The translations under genes and the position numbers were made by a program. Below, in pieces: positions 15,901 to 23,300 of a stretch of DNA of 24,140 nt (its first letter is position 1; every line of letters starts with the position of its first letter). A model generated the notes under the pieces. That model did no database searches. It saw nothing but the letters and a program-made list of their open reading frames with translations, and was not told where the DNA came from. Source of the stretch: Micrococcales bacterium UBA2037 (GTDB lineage: Bacteria > Actinomycetota > Actinomycetes > Actinomycetales > Microbacteriaceae); contig DDBH01000013.1 in NCBI GenBank assembly GCA_002333405.1, positions 73,971-98,110 of the forward strand, read 5' to 3'.

Positions 15901-16898
15901 TCCAGCTTCTTGCTGTCCGACCTGGTAGCCATAAGCGACCAAATTGTTGTTGTCACCAGCGTCACCAAAATCACAATTAGCGAGACTTCGGTTGAGATTT
16001 CAGGAATCACCTTGACTGCCTCGCCGCCGTTGATAAACGGAAGTTCGTTCTTATGCAGCGCGTGAATAACAAGTTTGATGCCGATCCATGCCAAGACCAA
16101 GCTCAAGCCAAACCCGAGATAGCGCAAACGCTGCATCAGGCCACTGAGCAAGAAGTAAAGCTGGCGGAGGCCCAAGAGCGCAAAGGCGTTTGCGACAAAG
16201 ACTATGTAGGGCTCATTGGTGAGACCGTAAACCGCGGGAATGCTGTCCAGGGCGAACAGCAGGTCCGTAAAACCGATGGCAACCATAACCAGCAGGAGCG
16301 GAGTGATTAGTCGCTTGCCATTTTGAACAATTGTGAGCTTTGTGCCGTGGTACTCGTCAGTTGAGTGAAAGCGCCTTTTTATGAAGCCAATCAGGCGACC
16401 ATCTTCGAACTCATCGATATTGTCGTCATCGCTGAGGTCGTGCCTGGTGTCTTTGACCAGCTTGATGGCAGTCAGCAACAGGAAGACGCCAAAAACGTAG
16501 AAGGCCCAGCTGAAATTCTCAATGAAGGCAGCGCCGGCAGCGATGAAAATACCGCGCATAATCAAGGCAATAACGATTCCAATAAGCAGAGCCTCCGACT
16601 GGAGCTTGCGGGGCACTTTGAATTGGGTGAAAATCACCAAGAACACGAACAGGTTGTCTACCGAAAGTGCTTTCTCGGTGATAAATCCGCCGAGGTATTC
16701 ACCCGCATACTGACCAGGCCAGACTGCTGCTATGACAAGTGCAAACAGGAGCGCCAAGGAAATGTAGATCACGCTTTGGATAGCTGACTCGCGATAGCCA
16801 GGCTCATGCGGATGCTTCACCTGGTAAATCAGGTCACCAATTATCACCGCCGAAAACGCGGCGATTGTAACCAGCCAGACCCAGGTCTCTACGTTCAT
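15897..16898 (-). CDS. TerC/Alx family integral membrane protein
   Basis: The family handles metal ions, notably Mn2+ export in Alx and MeeF/MeeY types, or tellurium resistance. The specific substrate here is unknown. The sequence has about eight or nine hydrophobic helices and the family Asp motifs KALSVDNLFVFLVIF (77-91, Asp81) and GFTDLLFALDSIPAVYG (209-225, Asp212 and Asp218). A charged cytoplasmic loop (TRHDLSDDDNIDEFEDG) splits the two halves. ATG at 16898 is chosen because GAAGG lies just upstream and the earlier ATG (16940) falls in the likely -10 box. The protein has 333 residues. The leader of about 35 nt is too short for a yybP-ykoY riboswitch. Confidence 0.88.
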   Translation of the reverse strand: MNVETWVWLVTIAAFSAVIIGDLIYQVKHPHEPGYRESAIQSVIYISLALLFALVIAAVWPGQYAGEYLGGFITEKALSVDNLFVFLVIFTQFKVPRKLQSEALLIGIVIALIMRGIFIAAGAAFIENFSWAFYVFGVFLLLTAIKLVKDTRHDLSDDDNIDEFEDGRLIGFIKRRFHSTDEYHGTKLTIVQNGKRLITPLLLVMVAIGFTDLLFALDSIPAVYGLTNEPYIVFVANAFALLGLRQLYFLLSGLMQRLRYLGFGLSLVLAWIGIKLVIHALHKNELPFINGGEAVKVIPEISTEVSLIVILVTLVTTTIWSLMATRSDSKKLD

Positions 16899-16939
16899 TG
16901 CCTTCAATTCTTTGCCGTTGGAATAAACGACATCCTGCA

Positions 16940-16967
16940 ATTGTAGATACTCTTTCTGGAGTCGGAA
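16940..16967 (-). promoter_or_regulatory. Candidate terC promoter
   Basis: On the minus strand TTCCGA (16967-16962) and TACAAT (16945-16940) stand 16 nt apart. The -10 matches five of six consensus bases and the -35 only three. Transcription would begin near 16933. On the plus strand TACTCT (16948-16953) could serve the divergent epimerase gene, so the two would compete in this 78-nt gap. Confidence 0.45.
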
Positions 16968-16976
16968 GGTTTTTGC

Positions 16977-17861
16977 ATGAGGGTATTGATTTCAGGTGCC
17001 GGTGGCCTTGTCGGCACCGAACTGATCAAGCAGTTAAAAGCCTTAGGTCACGAGCCAATAGCCTTGGTGCGCCGCGAAGCTGCAGGCGATCATGAAATTA
17101 GCTGGAAACCAGGAGTCGAAAGACTCGACCCAGAAATCATGGAGTCAATCGATGCCGTTGTGAATCTCGGCGGAGCAACCACGGGGAGAATCCCCTGGAC
17201 CAAGAATTACATGCAGACTCTAATTTCCTCCAGGCTGGACACGACCAAGACCCTGGTGGAAGCAATCAATGCCTCCAAGAACCAACCCAAAGTCTTAGTC
17301 AGCGGTTCGGCCTCTGGAATCTATGGTGACCGCGGAGATGAGCTGCTGGACGAGACTGCAGGAAAAGGTGAGGGATTTCTCTCCGACCTGGCATCAGCTT
17401 GGGAAGCAGAGGCACAAAAAGCCAACACTCGCGTTGTGCTGGCAAGAACCACCTTGGTGATGAGCAAGAAACTCGGAGCACTGGGCAGATTGCTGCCTCT
17501 TATCAAAGCCGGAATCGGCGGACCCTTGGGTTCAGGAAATCAGTGGTGGGCCTGGATCAGCCTTGAGGATGAAGCAAGGGCGATCATTCACCTGATAGAC
17601 AACGACGAAACAACCGGGGCTTATAACCTCACAGCTCCAGAACCCGCAACTTGCAAAGAGATGGTTGTCGCACTTGGCAAAGCGCTGAAAAGTCCGACAT
17701 TTTTCAGAGTCCCGTCATGGGCAATGCGCCTACTAGTAGGCGTTGCCGCCGACGAACTGCTGCTGTGTTCACAGAAAATGATCGCTACCAAACTGCTTTC
17801 AACAGGTTTTGAATTCAATCACCCAACGCTGAAAGACGCAGTCGACTACGTCGTTAGCTAA
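16977..17861 (+). CDS. TIGR01777 family NAD(P)-dependent epimerase/dehydratase-like protein
   Basis: The N-terminus MRVLISGAGGLVGTELIKQL is a Rossmann dinucleotide-binding site (GAGGLVG, 7-13). Next come the family stretches VNLGGATTGRIPWT, LVSGSASGIYGDRGDE and FLSDLASAWEAEA. The C-terminal part, with FFRVPSWAMRLLVGVAADELLL, corresponds to DUF1731. At 294 residues it is the usual length for the YfcH/SulA-like group, whose substrate is not established. ATG at 16977 has GGAAGG seven nt upstream. It converges on the H1-like gene, leaving 2 nt between their stop codons. Confidence 0.9.
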   Translation: MRVLISGAGGLVGTELIKQLKALGHEPIALVRREAAGDHEISWKPGVERLDPEIMESIDAVVNLGGATTGRIPWTKNYMQTLISSRLDTTKTLVEAINASKNQPKVLVSGSASGIYGDRGDELLDETAGKGEGFLSDLASAWEAEAQKANTRVVLARTTLVMSKKLGALGRLLPLIKAGIGGPLGSGNQWWAWISLEDEARAIIHLIDNDETTGAYNLTAPEPATCKEMVVALGKALKSPTFFRVPSWAMRLLVGVAADELLLCSQKMIATKLLSTGFEFNHPTLKDAVDYVVS

Positions 17862-17863
17862 AA

Positions 17864-18337
17864 CTACTTAGAGGCTGGCTTCTTCGCTGCTGGCTTAGCT
17901 GCGGTGGTCTTCTTTGCAGCTGGCTTGGCGGCCGGCTTAGCTGCGGTGGTCTTCTTCGCCGCTGGCTTTGCAGCAGTGGTCTTCTTTGCAGCTGGCTTGG
18001 CGGCCGGCTTAGCTGCGGTGGTCTTCTTCGCGGCAGGCTTCGCTGCTGGCTTTGCAGCAGTGGTCTTCTTTGCAGCAGGCTTTGCTGCTGGCTTCTTTGC
18101 GGCTGGCTTTGCCGCTGGCTTCTTGGCTGCAGGCTTTGCCGCTGGCTTCTTAGCAGTAGCCCTTGCGGTGGAGGCAGTCTTGGCAACCTTTGTTGCTGCA
18201 CGCTCTAGATCGGAAAGAGCCTCGGCTGCTACATCCTTTGCAGCATCCTTTGCTTCCTTGGCAACTACGGCAGCTGATGTAGATGCAGCCTTACCGGTGC
18301 GAGAAAAAAGTTTTTTGATTGAGTCGAGCAGGCTCAT
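17864..18337 (-). CDS. Histone-H1-like Lys/Ala/Pro-repeat DNA-binding protein
   Basis: This strongly basic protein of 157 residues has two parts. Residues 1-60 form an Ala-rich, probably helical segment (SLLDSIKKLFSRTGKAAST, AKEAKDAAKDVAAEALSDLE). From about residue 63 to the end it is AAKKP/AAKPAAKK repeats with inserted KKTT units, like the tails of bacterial H1-like proteins and of actinobacterial HupB. Such tails bind DNA without sequence specificity, so a nucleoid or DNA-compaction role is inferred. There is no folded HU domain. ATG at 18337 has GGAG seven nt upstream. It is the last gene of a minus-strand trio with the membrane protein and the GNAT enzyme. Confidence 0.85.
   Translation of the reverse strand: MSLLDSIKKLFSRTGKAASTSAAVVAKEAKDAAKDVAAEALSDLERAATKVAKTASTARATAKKPAAKPAAKKPAAKPAAKKPAAKPAAKKTTAAKPAAKPAAKKTTAAKPAAKPAAKKTTAAKPAAKKTTAAKPAAKPAAKKTTAAKPAAKKPASK
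17867..18151 (-). repeat. Coding tandem repeats in the H1-like gene
   Basis: In protein order there are three 9-residue units (KKPAAKPAA), then units KKTTAAKPAAKPAA (14) or KKTTAAKPAA (10) in the order 14-14-10-14-10. A 56-base stretch is identical between 17904-17959 and 17976-18031, exactly 72 nt apart, or one 14+10 pair. This points to recent in-frame duplication. Confidence 0.9.
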
Positions 18338-18391
18338 TGATATCTCCGATTTAGGTATTGGGTGGGACAGTGAAAGTTTAGGGGCTGGAAC

Positions 18392-18988
18392 CTAGATTGC
18401 TCTACGGCGGGCCAGGATTTCGTCAATCTCTTTTGCAGCCAGGGAGCGCTGTGGTTGGTCAATTTCGATGACTTCTGCCAATGGCTGTACTAGCTCTCCA
18501 GATTGTTTGGGGGCAAGCGGGGCAGGAATTGGATTAGGGCTCCATTCCCTGCTCTTGTTTCTGGCGGACTGAGTGCGGGCTGCACTTTGTCTTACTTGTT
18601 GACGATTTCGATGCAGCCTAGAAGCAATTGCGGCGGCCTGCGAGGCGGCTGCCCGCTGGATAAACAATGATCCAAGAGTTAGCAGTAGCGCTGCAGCGAA
18701 GCCAAACCACCAAGAGTTTTCCGCCATGGCAGCCACTGCTGACGCCACAGAGCCAAGGAGTCCAAGAATGAAAATTACGGAAAAACTGCGCTGAGTGTTG
18801 ATCAGCCTTCTAAGACGCTGGTCATCTGTCAGAGGCTGCTCCGCCATCGTTTGCTTGGCGGATTCCTTCACCACTTTTGTGGTCTCACGGATTTGGGAAC
18901 GCTTGGTGTATCCGGGAACAAAAACCAGTAACCAAACCACGGCGGCTAATAAAAGGGTTACTCCACCTAAGCCCACCGAATTGTCCAT
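18392..18988 (-). CDS. Small membrane protein of unknown function
   Basis: I do not recognise the family. The 198-residue protein has three likely membrane helices: residues 8-26 (VTLLLAAVVWLLVFVPGY), about 69-88 and about 92-111. A basic, charged loop lies between the first and second. The last 85 residues are soluble: first Arg/Gln-rich (ASRLHRNRQQVRQSAARTQ), then a Pro-containing linker, and an acidic-basic end EIDEILARRRAI. ATG at 18988 is 35 nt behind the GNAT stop, with no obvious Shine-Dalgarno sequence. The gene sits between the GNAT and H1-like genes on the same strand. The coding call is secure; the function is not. Confidence 0.85.
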   Translation of the reverse strand: MDNSVGLGGVTLLLAAVVWLLVFVPGYTKRSQIRETTKVVKESAKQTMAEQPLTDDQRLRRLINTQRSFSVIFILGLLGSVASAVAAMAENSWWFGFAAALLLTLGSLFIQRAAASQAAAIASRLHRNRQQVRQSAARTQSARNKSREWSPNPIPAPLAPKQSGELVQPLAEVIEIDQPQRSLAAKEIDEILARRRAI

Positions 18989-19023
18989 AACAACAAGATA
19001 TGGCCAACCACAACTAAACCCTG

Positions 19024-19611
19024 CTATTGCGGCTTGGCGTTTCTAACTCTGGACAGCATTGACCCAGATATTTCCTCCGAGGTAATGGCAAAAATCCGGT
19101 GGTCTCGCCATGCTCCATCGATGTGAATGTAACGCTGCTTTAGACCCTCTTCGCGAAGACCCAGCTTCTCCACCACTCTTAGGGAGGCCTCGTTTTCAGG
19201 ACGAATGTCAATTTCAACTCGGTGCAAGCCGCCATCAGACAATAGGTAGTCGATGGTCATGGCTACTGAAATTGGAACAATCGAATTTCCAGCAGCCTTC
19301 TTTGCGATCCAGTAGCCGATGGTGCCGGAAGACACTGAACCGTAGAGAATGTTCGCAACATTTAGTTGCCCAACTACTTCGCCGTTGAACTCCATCACCA
19401 ACGCAAGCCCGGTTCCCCTTTTGGCTTGATCCAGAAGTGACTTGACCATCCATTTTGTGTCGATCGGATAGCGAATGCCTGGAGTGGATGCCTCCCAGGG
19501 CGACAGCCAGGCCCGGTCGGCAAGAAGCAGCTCACGGAGCACCCGGTGGTCCTTTTTTTCAAGACCTCGAAGAGTGATACTTCCGTGAGTCAGTGGGAGA
19601 AATCGCTGCAC
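19024..19611 (-). CDS. GNAT N-acetyltransferase, RimJ/RimL type
   Basis: The sequence follows the RimJ group: GSITLRGLEKKD at the N-terminus, RAWLSPWEASTPG, VMEFNGEVVGQLNVANI, GTIGYWIAKKAAGNSI and the acetyl-CoA end VEIDIRPENEASLRVVEKLGLREEG. RimJ acetylates the N-terminus of ribosomal protein S5 in E. coli; the target here is not known. GTG at 19611 gives MQRFLPLTHGSITLRG and 195 residues. A longer frame begins at 19671, but it would run 42 nt into the divergent cyclo-ligase gene. Neither start has a good ribosome site; TAATCT lies 7 nt ahead of the GTG. rimJ is close to the cyclo-ligase gene in other actinomycetes too. Confidence 0.85.
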   Translation of the reverse strand: MQRFLPLTHGSITLRGLEKKDHRVLRELLLADRAWLSPWEASTPGIRYPIDTKWMVKSLLDQAKRGTGLALVMEFNGEVVGQLNVANILYGSVSSGTIGYWIAKKAAGNSIVPISVAMTIDYLLSDGGLHRVEIDIRPENEASLRVVEKLGLREEGLKQRYIHIDGAWRDHRIFAITSEEISGSMLSRVRNAKPQ

Positions 19612-19618
19612 GCTGGCA

Positions 19619-19624
19619 AGATTA
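19619..19624 (-). promoter_or_regulatory. Candidate -10 box (TAATCT) for a leaderless GNAT transcript
   Basis: TAATCT fits TANNNT and ends 7 nt before the GTG at 19611. It lies in the 18-nt gap between the two divergent starts. No clear -35 was seen. Confidence 0.35.
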
Positions 19625-19629
19625 CCGCT

Positions 19630-20160
19630 ATGGACACCGCTAATGCGAAAGCCGAACTCAGAAAAAGGCATGCCGATGCCAGGCCCCTGAGCTCAGCTGG
19701 CCTGACCGATCAGCTCAAAAACCTGGTGGTGAGTCTTGGACCGAAGGTGATCGCCAGCTATGTTCCACTCAAATCTGAGCCTGACACCGGTGACTTCAAT
19801 CAAAGCGGCGGGGCTCGATTGAAAATCGTCTTTCCTCGAGTTGTCGGGTCAGATCTTGAATTCGCAACCGGTGACCTGAGTCCTGCCGGGCTTGGAATCA
19901 GCGAGCCCGATGGTGAAGCGATCGCCTTGAGCGACATCGACGTTTTTCTAGTGCCAGCGCTTGCTGTTGATATCAACGGCAACAGACTGGGCAAGGGCAA
20001 AGGGTTTTACGACCGCTGTTTGAAGCAAATCACAAATGCCAAAGTGATTGCAGTGGTGTTCGATCAGGAGGTTCTGGAAAAGGTGCCTTCCGAAGAATTC
20101 GACCAGAGAGTCGATGGCATCCTCACCCCCAGCCGCTGGTGGCTGATTGAGTCTCGGTAG
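19630..20160 (+). CDS. 5-formyltetrahydrofolate cyclo-ligase
   Basis: The enzyme converts 5-formyl-THF to 5,10-methenyl-THF using ATP, returning folate to one-carbon metabolism. The visible family marks are the basic N-terminal helix KAELRKRHADARPL, IASYVPLKSEPDT, IKxVFPRV-like LKIVFPRVVG, and the signature VPALAVDINGNRLGKGKGFYDR in the C-terminal half. ATG at 19630 gives 176 residues and matches family length; the open frame extends to 19546 but that part lies within the opposing GNAT gene. There is no clear Shine-Dalgarno sequence. The FmdB gene follows after 18 nt, matching the Rv0992c-Rv0991c pair. Confidence 0.93.
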   Translation: MDTANAKAELRKRHADARPLSSAGLTDQLKNLVVSLGPKVIASYVPLKSEPDTGDFNQSGGARLKIVFPRVVGSDLEFATGDLSPAGLGISEPDGEAIALSDIDVFLVPALAVDINGNRLGKGKGFYDRCLKQITNAKVIAVVFDQEVLEKVPSEEFDQRVDGILTPSRWWLIESR

Positions 20161-20178
20161 ACTTTACCCGGAGGAAAA

Positions 20179-20382
20179 ATGCCGACCTACACATATGTTT
20201 GCAAGTCATGCGCGCATGCCTTCGAAATACACCAGTCGTTTACCGACGAAGCGCTGACCGATTGCCCAAAATGCCAGGGAGAGTTGCGCAAACAATTTGG
20301 AAACTTGGGCGTGAGCTTTAAAGGTTCCGGCTTCTACAAGAACGACTCGGCTCCCTCTAAGCCCTCATCTTCTGACAGTTAG
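20179..20382 (+). CDS. FmdB family zinc-ribbon protein (Ruc-like)
   Basis: The 67-residue protein begins MPTYTYVCKSCAHAFEIHQS and has two CxxC pairs, Cys8/Cys11 and Cys29/Cys32, forming a zinc ribbon. The last 12 residues are Ser/Pro/Lys and probably unstructured. In M. tuberculosis the syntenic FmdB protein Rv0991c (Ruc) is a redox-regulated chaperone with a disordered C-terminus. A similar role here is inference, and the tail is shorter. ATG at 20179 has GGAGG six nt upstream. It is co-directional with the cyclo-ligase gene, and its TAG overlaps the stop of the converging helicase-like gene. Confidence 0.92.
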   Translation: MPTYTYVCKSCAHAFEIHQSFTDEALTDCPKCQGELRKQFGNLGVSFKGSGFYKNDSAPSKPSSSDS

Positions 20383-23300
20383 CCCCAGTGTGGCGGTTTA
20401 TCGTCGCGCAGCCTGTCATCATTTGAATCGTCGCCGTCGCCCCAGGCTCGGCCAGTATCTTCAAATGCCTTCTCGTCAAAAAGCGGCTGCGCTTTTCTGA
20501 CGAGATCGATGCCGAGCTTCATGGCAATTCTGTTAGCCACATCCTGAGGCTTCGCGAACATCTCAAGAGCGTGAACTCGGTGGTAGTCCCAGCCCATGGC
20601 TCGAAGCAAACCCGGACGTACTCGAAGCTTCTCGTCCCAATTAGACCCAACCAGCGCCCAGTCTGGATCCACCACCGCTGCGGTAGTTCCATACGAGACC
20701 GCAAGGCCGATTCGGCCGGCAAAGTTCAGTGATACCTTCAGACCCAACTTCTGCAGCCTAAGTGCTAGGTCCTTCAATAGCGGATCCCCTTCGCCGTCTG
20801 CCATGTCACTCAAAAAGCTTGGTGCAATCAGGTCTTTCAGCCAGCGCTGATTGGCTGGCAGGCTGCCACCGGCGAAGTCCTCAAAGTTGTAGCAGGAGAC
20901 CACACTCATCCTGTGTCTGGCTGCAACTATCTGGTTCACCATCCAGCGGCTAGCGCTGGGGTAGTTGAAGTCGCCCAGGGTTCCAGAAATCTTTCCCTCG
21001 GGAGTTCTGCCATAACCCACGGAAAAAATGACACGATCGGCCAGCCGGTGGGTCAGCTCAGCCATGCTCACGCATTCAAATTCTTCACGGCCATGCGCAT
21101 CAAAGAATTCAGCGATTTGAGGTTGAGTCGCAACTAACTCCTTCACCTTTTGACCAATGCGTTCGGCATGGATTTTCGATGCGGTAACCACCATCAATGA
21201 CTGTCCCGGTGTCCATCTGGCATGGCTCATGACCATCTCGACAACCTTGTCGACCTCCGAATCTAAGGATTCAGTGGCGCCCTCAATAGTGCTTTCAGCA
21301 CGCGCATTTTCAGTCACTTCGATTTGCTCAAAACTGTGAGTTCCAAACAGCTGCGATGCTGCCGGTTCGAGGATGAGCCTGCCGGAATAGAAGTTTTCAT
21401 TCAGATACTTACCAAGCACCTGGCCTTCAATTCGATAGTTGCGAGTGATCGCAAGCGAACCGAAAGTCTCTTGAACCTGTTCGAACACTGAGGTGCGCTC
21501 GGACTCAACGTGCGCCTGATTTGCTCTAGCTACGGTGTCAAAGTTTTCCGGTGCTGCGATTACTGGGTCCCCGAAAGCCAACACTTGCTTGGCTCTGGCA
21601 ATTGCTGCATGTGCCTCCGCCATTCCGGTAGAGGCGGCATCGAGCACGATCACCATGTCAAACTCTTCGTCTTTTCCGATTTCCTGCAACCGATATGGCG
21701 AGACTAAAACGTTAGGTACCAGGGTGTGATAGATCGCTCCGCCGGCCTTGGCAGCGGTTTTCAGGTCCAGCTTCTTGGTCCGAAGCTGTGTCCGAAGCTG
21801 ATCCGCCTGTGCAGGATAGGTAGCGATCGCCTGCTTCCAGTTCTGGCCCAGATAGTGACGAACATGCTCGAGCCCTTGCAAAATCAAGTCCTCATTCGCT
21901 TTTTCAAAGGCAGTCTCGAGTTGAGCAACTTCGGCTTGGCCATATTCGAGAATTCTGGAATCCGACTGGATGATCATTTCCAGCGCCGATTGCCACCAGG
22001 TCAGCTCAAACTCCTGCATCAGTTGCTCATACTGGGGCTTGGTGTTGCTGACTTCCTTGGTGAACTGACCAAGGCCAATTGCCGTGAGCTCTCTGGATAT
22101 CGGCAAGCGCTCCATGTACCTGTCGAGCGAGGCGGTCTTGGTGGCAAGGCCCTCTAGTAGTTCCGCCAACTCATCCAGCGGAAGTCGCGTCATGAGCTCA
22201 ATATCAGGGTCTGGGTTTAGGTGCCGCTGCAACAATTGAAGCGTCTGATAAATCCGCTCAAACTTTGATTGAACATCAGCCAAGCCAAGCGGAACCTGTG
22301 GCGGCGACTGGGTTTGATTTAGATTCTCCCAGCTTGCTCGCTGTTGCTCGGCGGCCAGCAGCATCAGGTGCAAGTTCGAAACTGACACCCCAGGTCGCAA
22401 ATAGCCCTTAGCAAGCTTTTTGAATCTTCGACGCTGGGCTCCAGATAGGTCGCCTCGCTCTCCCCTGGGGGCGGTGGCATCGATTAGCTCTTGAATTGGC
22501 CGGTCGAAAATTTCGGGCTTGAATTTGTCCAGGGTTTCGCGGATGCCCAGCAGCAGGTTGAGCTGCTGGGACCACTGTTCTACATTCGCGCAGGGCTTGA
22601 GCTGAATGTCGGTTAGGTAGAGATTGATTTGGTAGCGCAGCAGCCTAAACTCCTCGCCCGCCAAGTCTCTCGCGGCTGAAACCGCAGCTGCGATTTCAGC
22701 CCCTGATTCAAACCTGGCCTGGAACCAGGGTCCATCGGCAGCTGCAGTAGAAAACAGTCCGGCCTCATGAGCACGTTTTAGCAACCCAGCGGAAGCATCC
22801 TCGATGGTTGCCAGTAACTCCGGCTTGATCCTGGCACTGTTTACTGGCGCTCCAGGTAGCGCAGCTAGATTGGCAAGTTTCTCAAGCGCCTGAATCAGAC
22901 TGATGCCGAGGGCATTGTCTTTGGAATGCAGCACTTTGAAGTAGCTCTCAACTTCAACCTGTTTTTTTGCAACAGCCAATTTGGCCGAAGCCAAGTCAGC
23001 TGGGCTTGCCTTCTCGTTTCGAGAAATTGCAGACACCGTGTCAGTCCAAGCATCCTTCTCCCGGACCGCAAGACCCGGAAGCTTCGAGTGACTCAATCGC
23101 TCGGCAAGTTCATCCAAGGTTTGCTGTCTCGGAGCAAGTATCAGAGCTCGTTTGTTGGCCAGCGCCAGGTTTGCCAACAAGTTCACGATGGTTTGCAGGT
23201 AGCCACAGCCCGGGAGCGTCTCAATCGCGAAGGAGTCCCCGGCCAGCGCCTTGCCGATGACTTTCTGCTGGTCATCGTCTGCATTTTGAACCAGGGTGAT

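Noticed and set aside
16899..16976. Possible manganese (yybP-ykoY) riboswitch ahead of terC.
   Set aside because: The predicted leader is about 35 nt, too short for that aptamer, and no matching conserved core was seen.
17854..18201. A second minus-strand frame rich in Gln, Arg, Leu and Pro in the repeat region.
   Set aside because: It is the shifted frame of the same repeats; it lacks a plausible ribosome site, while the H1-like frame has a Shine-Dalgarno and a family match.
17904..18395. A 163-codon plus-strand open frame opposite the H1-like gene (MVFFAAGLAAGLAAVVFF...).
   Set aside because: It is the complement of the Lys/Ala repeats; the hydrophobic Phe/Ala/Gly pattern follows from AAG and GCN codons. 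It has no independent support and spans the real start region.
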